The position numbers and the translations under genes were made by a program. A stretch of DNA of 9,662 bases, taken from Candidatus Bathyarchaeota archaeon. Its GTDB lineage: Archaea; Thermoproteota; Bathyarchaeia; Bathyarchaeales; Bathyarchaeaceae. Every line of letters begins with the position of its first letter. Position 1 is the stretch's first letter. This document shows, piece after piece, positions 1 through 6,480 of the stretch. Under the pieces are notes generated by a model. The model did not search any database, was not told where the DNA came from, and saw nothing but the letters and a program-made list of their open reading frames with translations. The stretch covers positions 1,663,427 through 1,673,088 of the forward strand of contig CP070636.1 of NCBI GenBank assembly GCA_020356305.1. Reading direction: 5' to 3'.

Positions 1-318
1 ACTTGCACTAAAACATTATGCGTACGTCAACTGTTTCGCGTGTTAACTGGCTTTCTTCATTAGCTTGGCTATCGCATACTCCACGAGTTGAATACGGCTC
101 TCGTATCTGCGTGCAGACGGTACTTTTCGTGTATGCTTCTGTATCCGTTATGGCGGTTGTACTGGGTTGGGTGAAAGTGTTTAGACTTTTCCCAAAAAGT
201 TTAGACAAGAACCCTTGTCCCAACGATATAGGTATACTTCTAACCGCATATTTTAGAGCAATTTACCTATACCATTCTGGAAAAAGTAGCCTATTGTGAA
301 TGCTGAAAGTGTGCAAAC
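1..318. other. Left-edge region with no confident gene
   Basis: Both strands are open over long stretches, but nothing is convincing. A minus-strand frame (223 to 8, TTG start, 71 codons, Ser/Thr-rich) and an overlapping plus-strand frame (18 to 299) have no recognisable motif and no Shine-Dalgarno match that I can see. Small repeats are present. GTTTAGAC occurs directly at 179-186 and 199-206, flanking a short ACTTTT/AAAAGT hairpin. TATAGGTA (227-234) is inverted as TACCTATA (264-271). This is the downstream flank of the recombinase gene, so an attachment site or remnant of a mobile element could lie here, but no tRNA gene fragment was found. Confidence 0.5.
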
Positions 319-984
319 TTACTGTACGGCTTTGTCGCCTGCGTCCAGGTAGGTTGCTATCCTTCCGTGGACGTAGCTTATCGCGGGGTCCAGACGCTCC
401 CAGAAGCCTATACGCTCGTTCAACTCGAAGGGGTTTAGGTGTTCAGCCATATGGCTCAGTCTTTGGTGTCGTAGCCAGTGGTTGCCGACAACACGTTTGT
501 CCAGCTCCTTGAGGATCTGGTAGGCCCGTGTCCTGTTTATGTCGAACAATTTCGTGTCTAGACCTTCTTCTTCGCACATGCCAAGCCAGTCCAGAAATAG
601 GTCCATCAAAGGCCAGTCGCAGCGCATGATGACTTCGCGGTACACGTTGCGTATGCTACCCGCTTTCGCTTTGCCCTTTTTGAGAATTCTCACGCGCATT
701 ACCATAATGTCCCTTCCGTTCCTTGTGTCGAAACGGAAGTCTTTGACGGTTACCCCCTGCCACTTGTCCACTGCCCCATTCTTCAGTTCAAGGGTCCTGC
801 CGACTATCTCGCTGATTCTGCGCGCACTGTAGTAAAGTAGGACTATTAGGGCCTTGTTCCGGAGCTTGAGGTCTGAATTGTATTTAGTCTTGTCTACCTT
901 CTCGACTAACTGCTGTATATATTGGAAGCTGACGGGAACCGTGCCATACATGCTACGGCGTTTGTAGCCTCCCTTGCTAACCAT
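319..984 (-). CDS. Tyrosine recombinase (phage integrase family), short form
   Basis: Likely a DNA strand-exchange enzyme of the tyrosine recombinase family, 221 aa from the ATG at 984. A GTG at 993 is also in frame, but GGTGA lies 5 nt before the ATG and decides the start. Numbering from that ATG, family landmarks appear in order: catalytic Arg in ARRISE (R56), a Lys-rich beta-hairpin (K102-K107), HWLR (H169, R172), a Trp in the usual His/Trp position (W195, in GFW), and the Tyr nucleophile in SYVHG (Y204). Typical Xer/integrase proteins run about 280-400 aa with a separate N-terminal core-binding domain. Here only about 40 residues precede the catalytic fold, so that domain is reduced or missing. 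The gene stands alone, with no excisionase or viral gene nearby. A perfect inverted repeat lies about 80 bp upstream. Family assignment is firm; activity and target are not known. Confidence 0.85.
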   Translation of the reverse strand: MVSKGGYKRRSMYGTVPVSFQYIQQLVEKVDKTKYNSDLKLRNKALIVLLYYSARRISEIVGRTLELKNGAVDKWQGVTVKDFRFDTRNGRDIMVMRVRILKKGKAKAGSIRNVYREVIMRCDWPLMDLFLDWLGMCEEEGLDTKLFDINRTRAYQILKELDKRVVGNHWLRHQRLSHMAEHLNPFELNERIGFWERLDPAISYVHGRIATYLDAGDKAVQ

Positions 985-1013
985 GCAGTTCACCCTTTGA
1001 GATTGCCATTTTC

Positions 1014-1025
1014 GTGTTAAAACAC
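1014..1025. promoter_or_regulatory. AT-rich symmetric element, possible recombinase promoter or operator
   Basis: GTGTT-AA-AACAC is an inverted repeat with 5-bp arms. On the minus strand it reads GTTTTAAC, a weak TATA-like box about 30-40 nt before the recombinase ATG at 984, with GGTGA between. The overlap of symmetry and a TATA-like box would suit autorepression, but this is inference from position only. Confidence 0.3.
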
Positions 1026-1065
1026 CCCTCTGACATGTTCAAACTATGTTAAGTTCAACATTAAT

Positions 1066-1094
1066 TATTAAACGTTACTGTCTAACGTTTAATA
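1066..1094. repeat. Perfect 12-bp inverted repeat with 5-bp spacer
   Basis: The arms are TATTAAACGTTA (1066-1077) and TAACGTTTAATA (1083-1094), separated by CTGTC. The match is perfect over 12 bp. This geometry, two 11-12 bp arms around a short asymmetric spacer, is that of tyrosine-recombinase core sites such as dif. It sits about 80 bp upstream of a tyrosine recombinase gene. ACATGTTC is repeated directly on both sides (1033-1040 and 1094-1101). An operator for a dimeric repressor is the main alternative. Confidence 0.75.
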
Positions 1095-1122
1095 CATGTT
1101 CCTTTCAGATATTATGATCTTC

Positions 1123-1187
1123 TTTCAGGACCCGTACTAATGTATCATATACTACGGTAGCGTAAAAGAAAGAAAAGGGTCCTGAAA
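1123..1187. repeat. Inverted repeat, 11-bp arms, with nested hairpin potential
   Basis: TTTCAGGACCC (1123-1133) is the reverse complement of GGGTCCTGAAA (1177-1187), with a 43-nt spacer. Inside, CCGTA (1132-1136) can pair with TACGG (1153-1157), and GTAT (1142-1145) with ATAC (1149-1152). The inner and outer pairings share two bases and would compete. This could be a folded RNA, a protein-binding site, or the ends of a tiny decayed element. No coding frame explains it. Confidence 0.55.
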
Positions 1188-1643
1188 AGCTATGGTAGAA
1201 ATCAACCTAAGACCGCGCGCGCATACGCTGTTGTATCCGTTAGCATTAAGGAAAAGAGTGTTTTCATGAGGCGCCAGAACGGAAAATAACTTGAGTGATA
1301 CACAGTGCTCATGTAATGCAAGGCTAACTGACATCACCTAAAATGGTCTTCCATATGCTAGCGACTATTGGAAACGCGGGCTTTTGCCTACATAATTTGG
1401 TTACGATGTATATACATCCATCAAGAAAGCTTGAGACAATCTCTTTTTTGATATGATAAACGACGATATCACCAGCAAAGACGAGGGTGGTAATCTCTGG
1501 GTACCTCTCTCATTTTCTCCATCTCGGTTGCACTGAGAACAAAATGGCAACTCGCTACGACTTGGTGGATACAAAAGCATCAACGAAACTCTGGGCTTTG
1601 AGGCTTTCAGTTGTTATTCTATTTCCATCGACCGCTAGGCTGC

Positions 1644-1755
1644 AGTTGTCTCTGAGCCATGTAGACAAGGGATTAGTATCTCTTCTATTTTTTCGAGAGA
1701 GTTGTCTCTGAGCCATGTAGACAAGGGATTAGTATCTCTTCTATTTTTTCGAGAG
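1644..1755. repeat. Exact 56-bp tandem duplication (two copies)
   Basis: Positions 1644-1699 and 1700-1755 are identical over 56 bp, starting AGTTGTCTCTGAGCC and ending TTTTTTCGAGAG. Identity ends immediately outside the two units. The period is not a multiple of three, so any frame crossing it shifts between copies. The perfect identity suggests a recent duplication or an assembly artefact. Confidence 0.95.
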
Positions 1756-1948
1756 GAATGTCCCATCCAAAAAATCAGCAGATCTCTTTTTGCCCGTCTT
1801 TTCAATCCCCCTTGCGCCACTAGTGAATCATGCAATATCGCCATTAACACCGTGCGACCGCTTCAGAACTTTTGAGGAGTCTTTCTAGCAGTTTGGGTTC
1901 TGGCGCACGCTATCTTTGAAAAGATGAATAGTCTAAACACCGGATCGC

Positions 1949-1959
1949 CATAAAACTTA
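1949..1959 (+). promoter_or_regulatory. TATA-like box for the first dehydrogenase gene
   Basis: CATAAAACTTA lies 22-32 nt before the ATG at 1981. No Shine-Dalgarno motif precedes that ATG. The spacing fits an archaeal leaderless transcript starting at or near the start codon. Confidence 0.4.
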
Positions 1960-1980
1960 AACTCGATATTTTGTTTAGTC

Positions 1981-3186
1981 ATGGGTATGAAAGTGCTGGT
2001 TCTGGGAGGGTATGGGGTTCAAGGGTCAGTAATATGCACTGATTTGTCTAGAAACCCTGAGGTATCCGAAGTAGTTTGTGCTGGAAGAAAGCTGGAGAAC
2101 GCTGTACGGCTGGTGGACTGGGTAGATAGCGAGAAAGCCTCCGCACAACGCGTTGACGTAAGCAAATCCGATGAACTGCGAAAATCTTTGAGAGGAGTAG
2201 ACGTTGTGGTTAATTCAACTCTGCCAATATTTAACTTAAGAATAATGGATGAAGCCTTGCAGGCTGGGGCTCATTATATAGACCTTGCTTCCGGTCCTCC
2301 TTACGAAAATATTCCAAGAGAGCTAGCGCTCAGTGACAAATGGAAAGACATCGGGTTGACTGCATTAATAAACACAGGAATATCTCCGGGAATTACAAAC
2401 GTGCTTGCAAAAAACGCAACTGAACAACTTGACCGGGTGGACAGAGTCATCATTCGATTCTATGCTAGATTTAGGGCTAAAGAAGTCATCTCAAGATGGT
2501 CTCCAGAGACGATGTGGATGGACATGGCTGAAGAACCGATTGTCTTCGAAAATGGAGAATTTAAAAAGGTCCCTCCTTTTAGTGGGAAGGAGATATACGA
2601 GTTTCCTGATCCTTATGGTCCGCAAACTGTTGTCTGGCACGCTCATGAAGAGGTTCATACTCTCCCACGGTTTATAGGAAAGGGTATGAAATTTTTAGAC
2701 TTCAAGTATCCCTACGACCCAGTAACCGAGGCTGTAGTTCAACTAGGCCTAGTAAGTGAAAAACCCGTAGAGGTTAACGGCATCAAAGTGATTCCTCGAA
2801 AAGTTTTGTTCGCTCTGACTCCACATACTCTTCCGATGGATGAGATGGCACGCAAAATCGAGGCAGGAGTGATTGTTGAAAGCAGTGGATGCGTTCTGGT
2901 GGAAGCTAGAGGGGAGGAAAAAGGTGCAAAAACGGTTTGCACCCTGTACGTACCTTTCCCAAGTATACACGAAACGCACCAAAGGATACCTGGAGCAACT
3001 CATACATCCTATGTGACTGCCGTTCCCGCTGCAGTCTTCGCTGAAATGGTCGGCAATCGCAAAATCAAAACTGTGGGTGTAATCCCCCCTGAGGAATTGA
3101 AACAAAAAGAACGGAAGGCCTTTCTCACGAAATTAACCGAAAAAGGTATATCAGCGCATGAAAGAGTTGAAAGGCACCTAATTTAG
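1981..3186 (+). CDS. Saccharopine dehydrogenase-family oxidoreductase, copy 1
   Basis: Predicted cytosolic NAD(P)-dependent oxidoreductase of 401 aa. The N-terminal Rossmann domain opens with VLVLGGYGVQGS (residues 5-16), the dinucleotide-binding glycine motif of this superfamily. Strand beta-2 ends in CAGRK (33-37), where the Arg could favour NADP. DVVVNSTLP (74-82) and ISPGITNVLAK (134-144) match the family's second half of the Rossmann fold and the turn into the substrate domain. The family includes saccharopine dehydrogenase, lysine 6-dehydrogenase, and carboxynorspermidine and homospermidine synthases, so the substrate cannot be read from sequence. The next gene is a paralogue 80 bp downstream; both end in similar tails (ERHLI here, ESHII there). 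Translation may begin at the ATG at 1981 or at the one at 1987 two codons later. Confidence 0.85.
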   Translation: MGMKVLVLGGYGVQGSVICTDLSRNPEVSEVVCAGRKLENAVRLVDWVDSEKASAQRVDVSKSDELRKSLRGVDVVVNSTLPIFNLRIMDEALQAGAHYIDLASGPPYENIPRELALSDKWKDIGLTALINTGISPGITNVLAKNATEQLDRVDRVIIRFYARFRAKEVISRWSPETMWMDMAEEPIVFENGEFKKVPPFSGKEIYEFPDPYGPQTVVWHAHEEVHTLPRFIGKGMKFLDFKYPYDPVTEAVVQLGLVSEKPVEVNGIKVIPRKVLFALTPHTLPMDEMARKIEAGVIVESSGCVLVEARGEEKGAKTVCTLYVPFPSIHETHQRIPGATHTSYVTAVPAAVFAEMVGNRKIKTVGVIPPEELKQKERKAFLTKLTEKGISAHERVERHLI

Positions 3187-3217
3187 TTCTTCTATGCTCA
3201 TGCACTTTGAAGCGACG

Positions 3218-3226
3218 CATTTATAG
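3218..3226 (+). promoter_or_regulatory. TATA-like box between the two dehydrogenase genes
   Basis: CATTTATAG sits about 40 nt before the ATG at 3266. A transcript starting roughly 25 nt downstream would carry a short leader containing GAGGT (3253-3257), 8 nt before the start codon. The second dehydrogenase gene may therefore have its own promoter as well as read-through from the first. Confidence 0.4.
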
Positions 3227-3265
3227 GGCTCATCCTTAAGATCAACATAGCTGAGGTTATTAAGA

Positions 3266-4414
3266 ATGCGGATACTAGTTCTCGGTGGAACCGGGGCGAT
3301 GGGTTCAGAGACTACAAAGGACCTAGTGAATACGAGCGATTTTTCAGAGATTGTCATAGGAGACCTAGCTATTGAGAGGACAAAGGAGTTCATCACTAAA
3401 CTAGGCGACAAGAGGCTTTCAGTTGTCAAAGTTGACGCAAACAGAGTTAACGAACTTGCCAGTGCGATGAAGGGCTTCGACGTTGTTGCTTGCGCCTTGC
3501 CCTTCCAGTACGACTTCAACGTAACAAAAGCTTGCATAAAAGCTGGAGTAAACGGCATTGACCTATCAGCCGAAGAGGATCAATTTGCCCTCGACCAAGA
3601 GGCAAAGAACGTAGGGATCACGTATATTGCTGGATGCGGAGCCACACCCGGCACAACAAACCTGATGGCTAAGTATGGAATAGACAAACTTGATCGTGCA
3701 GAGGAGGTACAGATTTCATTTGCCGCTTTCAGATCTACCGCCATTGCGCCTGGTCTCTTACACACCACCTTTTGGGAGTTCGATCCGGCCGTGGAAGAAA
3801 GAGTCTACTATGAAAACGGAAATTTCGTGAGGATTAGCCCCTTCGAAGGCGCGAAAATTGTGGAATTTCATGAACAGATCGGCAAACAAGAGGTCGTTTA
3901 TATCCCTCACCCGGAAACCCAAACGTTGCCTAGAACGTTTCCAGAGCTGAAGAAAGTGGAAGTGAGGGGGTGCTTCCCACCATCAACCATGGAGCTGACC
4001 AAATTAATGGTGAAATACAATTTTTACCAAAAACAGCCAGTTGATGTAGACGGAAAAAAAGTGAGACCCGTAGACTTCATGTTTAGTTTCCTTCTTCAAA
4101 ACCCAGAAGCCAAGAGAAATCCCGTGTGGGCTTACGGCTTGATTGTAGAGGTAACTGGGCAGAAAGGTGGAAAACCCGCGAAAATCACTCTTAAAAACAG
4201 CCATCCGCCAATGGATGAGTGGGGAGGGAAGTCTGCATACGGCAAAAATGTTGGGATACCTCTTTCAATTGGAGCACAGATGATCGCAAGAGGAAAAGTG
4301 GAAAGAAAAGGAGTGTTCCCGCCGGAGGCAAGCCTAAACTCTATAGAGTTCTTTAATGAACTCTTAAAGAGAGGCATTCAGGTAAACGAGAAGACGGAAT
4401 CACACATCATTTGA
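3266..4414 (+). CDS. Saccharopine dehydrogenase-family oxidoreductase, copy 2
   Basis: Second member of the family, 382 aa, probably cytosolic. ILVLGGTGAMGS (3-14) is the Rossmann glycine motif. Strand beta-2 ends in VIGD (30-33), and an acidic residue at that point usually disfavours NADP, so NAD use is possible. DVVACALPF (72-80) and GATPGTTNLMAKYG (125-138) align with the equivalent blocks of copy 1. The C-terminal halves share a GVxPPE motif and an xSHII/xRHLI end, showing that the two are paralogues rather than split parts of one gene. GAGGT precedes the ATG by 8 nt. The gene converges with the aminotransferase gene 92 bp away. A role in amino-acid or polyamine metabolism is inferred from family and neighbour; the reaction is unknown. 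Confidence 0.85.
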   Translation: MRILVLGGTGAMGSETTKDLVNTSDFSEIVIGDLAIERTKEFITKLGDKRLSVVKVDANRVNELASAMKGFDVVACALPFQYDFNVTKACIKAGVNGIDLSAEEDQFALDQEAKNVGITYIAGCGATPGTTNLMAKYGIDKLDRAEEVQISFAAFRSTAIAPGLLHTTFWEFDPAVEERVYYENGNFVRISPFEGAKIVEFHEQIGKQEVVYIPHPETQTLPRTFPELKKVEVRGCFPPSTMELTKLMVKYNFYQKQPVDVDGKKVRPVDFMFSFLLQNPEAKRNPVWAYGLIVEVTGQKGGKPAKITLKNSHPPMDEWGGKSAYGKNVGIPLSIGAQMIARGKVERKGVFPPEASLNSIEFFNELLKRGIQVNEKTESHII

Positions 4415-4456
4415 TCAAGGGAGTCTGCGCTAGGCCATTCCAGCAGCATGCTTTGG

Positions 4457-4463
4457 AAAAAAA
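4457..4463 (-). terminator. T-tract terminator for the aminotransferase gene
   Basis: Seven A's on the plus strand (a T7 run in the minus-strand transcript) lie 44-50 nt after the aminotransferase stop codon. Archaeal RNA polymerase commonly stops at such runs without needing a hairpin. Convergent genes here would benefit from a stop. Confidence 0.4.
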
Positions 4464-4506
4464 GGAAAACTGTTTTGAGGTTGCTCTCCAGAAGTACTCG
4501 CTCAAA

Positions 4507-5880
4507 TTAGATTGCTTCAACCATTGGCATTTCAAGGTCGAGTTCTTTTACGTGTCCCGCGATTTCTTTGAAGACCTCCAAGTGTTTCTCTATGTCGTCC
4601 TTTGTGTGCTGAACAGAAATGGTCCATTGTTCATCTGGGCCTAAAGCGCTAGGTACGATTCCTCTGTTTAGCATGATTACCGTGTAGAGGAACCATCTAG
4701 AAATGTCAATTGTGTTGACGAATTCTCTCCAGTTTTCAATTTTCTTGGCCTTCGAGAAGTGAACTGTGCCGCTTGTTCCCGCCCACTTGACTAGCGCGTG
4801 GATTTTGGCGTCATCTATAGTGTCTTCGTATCCTTTGGCCAGCATCTCGGAAAGTTTTGTAGCTTTGCTCATGGCTTTTTCTGTCAATATCTTTGAAAGA
4901 GTTATCAACCCTGCGGTTATGACGAGTGAGTTGGAATTGAAAGTGCCTGCGTGGGAGATGACACCTGGCACGACAGAGTTCATTATGTCCTTTTTTCCAG
5001 CCACGACAGATAAGGGATAGCCCCCTGCAATGGCTTTGGCCATGGTCACAAGGTCTGGCTTGACTTTGAAGTAGTCAGCGGCTCCTCTGTAGAATTTTCC
5101 ACTTGTTTTCACCTCGTCAAAAATGAGAATTGAATTATATTCATCAGCTATTTTCCTCAGTCCTTCTAGGAATCCGGGTTTGGGAAGAATGCAGCCCATG
5201 TTCATCGGTATAGGTTCGAGAATGATGGCTGCCACTTCGTTTCCATGTTTATTCATGATTGTTTCCACAGCTTCCAAATCGTTGAAAGGCGCTATCAAGG
5301 TCTGTTTGACCGCTTCTTCTAGGATTCCTTTAGACGCGGGAACCTGATTTGGAAATCTAGGGTGCCCTGCCTTAGCCACTGTGGGTTTCACATTTACCAT
5401 GAAACTGTCTGGGAAACCGTGGTAGCATCCTTCAAACTTTAGTATTTTTTTTCGTTCGGTATAGGCCCTTGCGAATCTAACCGCATAATTTGTGGACTCT
5501 CCTCCAGTGGAAGAAAACTTTACCTTGTCAACTCTGAAACGTTCGCATATGAGTTTTGCAAGTTTATAGGAATCTTCGAATTCGAAGCCCAAAATTGTGC
5601 CGTTCGCAATTCTGTCTTTCATTGCTTCCACTAGGAGTGGGTGAGAATGGCCGGCGACCAAAACGCCAAAGGCCATGTGAAAGTCAACGTACTCGTTGCC
5701 GTCGGCATCCCATAGTTTGCTTCCCTTTCCTTTGGTAAAATATATAGGATAAGGATCCATAGCTCGATAGTTGCTATGAACGCCAAAAGGGGTCACTTCC
5801 GCACTCAGCTTGGAGATTTCCTCAGAACGCTTCGTTCTCTCAAGGAGTTTCTTTTTCTCCTTCTCATACACAGCACTCAT
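4507..5880 (-). CDS. Class III PLP aminotransferase, glutamate-1-semialdehyde aminomutase-like
   Basis: PLP enzyme of fold type I, 457 aa from the ATG at 5880. Landmarks, numbered from that ATG: GHSHP (77-81); SSTGGEST (123-130), which binds the cofactor phosphate; CYHG (152-155), stacking on PLP; IFDEV (253-257), with D255 contacting the pyridine nitrogen; and AKAIAGGYP (281-289), with K282 the predicted Schiff-base lysine. The resemblance is to the HemL branch, but the active-site loop differs from true HemL, and no other tetrapyrrole gene is present, so an amino- or keto-acid transaminase is as likely as the aminomutase. A TTG at 5940 is in frame, but GAGGG lies 7 nt before the ATG at 5880 and a TATA-like box lies inside the longer version, so the short start is preferred. 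It may act with the two converging dehydrogenase-like proteins. Confidence 0.88.
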   Translation of the reverse strand: MSAVYEKEKKKLLERTKRSEEISKLSAEVTPFGVHSNYRAMDPYPIYFTKGKGSKLWDADGNEYVDFHMAFGVLVAGHSHPLLVEAMKDRIANGTILGFEFEDSYKLAKLICERFRVDKVKFSSTGGESTNYAVRFARAYTERKKILKFEGCYHGFPDSFMVNVKPTVAKAGHPRFPNQVPASKGILEEAVKQTLIAPFNDLEAVETIMNKHGNEVAAIILEPIPMNMGCILPKPGFLEGLRKIADEYNSILIFDEVKTSGKFYRGAADYFKVKPDLVTMAKAIAGGYPLSVVAGKKDIMNSVVPGVISHAGTFNSNSLVITAGLITLSKILTEKAMSKATKLSEMLAKGYEDTIDDAKIHALVKWAGTSGTVHFSKAKKIENWREFVNTIDISRWFLYTVIMLNRGIVPSALGPDEQWTISVQHTKDDIEKHLEVFKEIAGHVKELDLEMPMVEAI

Positions 5881-5920
5881 TTGCATTCCCTCAACAGAGG
5901 TTTCTCTTCTCAATTTTGAA

Positions 5921-5928
5921 TAGATAAA
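5921..5928 (-). promoter_or_regulatory. TATA-like box for the aminotransferase gene
   Basis: On the minus strand this reads TTTATCTA, about 41 nt before the ATG at 5880. Transcription about 25 nt downstream would give a leader of roughly 20 nt containing GAGGG. This supports the shorter start over the TTG at 5940. Confidence 0.4.
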
Positions 5929-5974
5929 GTTTTCTGGCAAGAACAGCTCTTCGCAGAGAAGACAGCTATGTGAT

Positions 5975-5981
5975 AAAAAAA
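5975..5981 (-). terminator. T-tract terminator for the membrane-protein gene
   Basis: Seven A's on the plus strand give a T7 run 9-15 nt after the stop of the minus-strand membrane-protein gene and about 50 nt before the aminotransferase TATA-like box. It probably separates the two transcripts. Confidence 0.45.
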
Positions 5982-5989
5982 GAGGGAGA

Positions 5990-6418
5990 CTATTTTTTCC
6001 TTGCTAGAGTCCACACTGATCTTACTGCGATCAAGACGGCTGCTGGAGCTGCAAAGGCTACTATGTAATTCAATATTTCGGTTGCCCAGTACGGCAGCAG
6101 CATGTGAACTTCGCCGAGGGGAGCCCACACGTCAGCTGTTGTGCCAATCCCGATCCTCGCCACCATCAAGGCGATTGCAGCCATCAAGAATGACTGCACC
6201 TCCTTCGCAGTTATGCTCACCAGCCCCACTACTATGCCAAGGACCAGCATGATCAAGGTCACGTAACCCCTCGCGTCCGCAACTCCTTCCTCAGCGAAAC
6301 CATCAGGATACGTTTCATCAGCATCGTAAGCCATGTAACCTAAAGCCAACCCGGCTAGGACAGCTATCGCCACGAAAGCCATGAACGCATACTCAGCTAC
6401 CTCTTCCATCGTCACCAT
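5990..6418 (-). CDS. Small four-helix membrane protein, family not recognised
   Basis: Predicted integral membrane protein of 142 aa from the ATG at 6418. A GTG at 6427 is also in frame, but AGGTGA lies 5 nt before the ATG and overlaps that GTG. Hydrophobic segments fall at about residues 11-31, 52-69, 74-92 and 113-134. The loop after the first helix is acidic (DADETYPDGFAEEGVADAR, 32-50), and the protein ends in ARKK, suggesting a cytoplasmic C-terminus. With four helices and both termini probably inside, the acidic loop would face outward. No catalytic or transport motif is visible. It lies between the aminotransferase and the ABC exporter, with its own promoter and terminator signals, so a functional link to either is not shown. 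Confidence 0.7.
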   Translation of the reverse strand: MVTMEEVAEYAFMAFVAIAVLAGLALGYMAYDADETYPDGFAEEGVADARGYVTLIMLVLGIVVGLVSITAKEVQSFLMAAIALMVARIGIGTTADVWAPLGEVHMLLPYWATEILNYIVAFAAPAAVLIAVRSVWTLARKK

Positions 6419-6427
6419 GTCATTCAC

Positions 6428-6451
6428 CTATACCACAAGAGAAGCCATCAT
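6428..6451 (-). other. Possible 7-codon upstream ORF in the membrane-protein leader
   Basis: GGAGG (6456-6452) abuts ATGATG, opening a frame that encodes MMASLVV and stops with TAG at 6430-6428. That stop overlaps the AGGTGA ribosome site of the membrane-protein gene. The spacing from GGAGG to either ATG (0 or 3 nt) is shorter than usual, so it may be only a spare ribosome-binding sequence. Confidence 0.2.
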
Positions 6452-6480
6452 CCTCCGAAAAACATGGTATTTACAAAAAT

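Larger units (their letters stand above)
985..1980. other. About 1 kb without a confident gene
   Basis: This gap between the recombinase and the first dehydrogenase gene is the largest non-coding stretch. Its left end (1014-1101) is dense in symmetric sequence upstream of the recombinase. A long-range inverted repeat lies at 1123-1187 and a 56-bp exact tandem duplication at 1644-1755. Minus-strand frames at 1152-1337 and 1635-1850 and a 37-codon plus-strand frame at 1343-1456 lack convincing start signals or recognisable motifs. The minus strand from about 1635 to 1910 reads like fragments of a protein in two frames and may be a decayed gene. Confidence 0.5.

Noticed and set aside
8..223. Minus-strand frame of 71 codons at the left edge
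   Set aside because: It needs a TTG start, has no visible ribosome site, is Ser/Thr-rich without motifs and competes with an overlapping plus-strand frame.
1014..1101. CRISPR-like or iteron array upstream of the recombinase
   Set aside because: The repeats are few, short and of different sequences; there are no regular spacers and no cas or replication gene.
1152..1337. Minus-strand 61-codon frame
   Set aside because: No supported start or motif, and it overlaps the inverted repeat at 1123-1187.
1343..1456. Plus-strand 37-codon frame starting MVFHMLATIG
   Set aside because: No Shine-Dalgarno or TATA-like element at the right distance, and the minus strand is equally open; probably chance.
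319..1980. Intact insertion sequence
   Set aside because: No DDE or HUH transposase and no matched terminal inverted repeats with target duplications could be found around the recombinase.
2405..3105. Open frames on both strands inside the first dehydrogenase gene (2405-2677 plus; 2739-2942 and 2749-3105 minus)
   Set aside because: They lie wholly inside a well-supported coding sequence and encode no recognisable motif; they are frame shadows.
5211..5225. GGTTCGAG resembling a tRNA T-loop
   Set aside because: It lies inside the aminotransferase coding sequence, and no acceptor or anticodon stem pairs around it.
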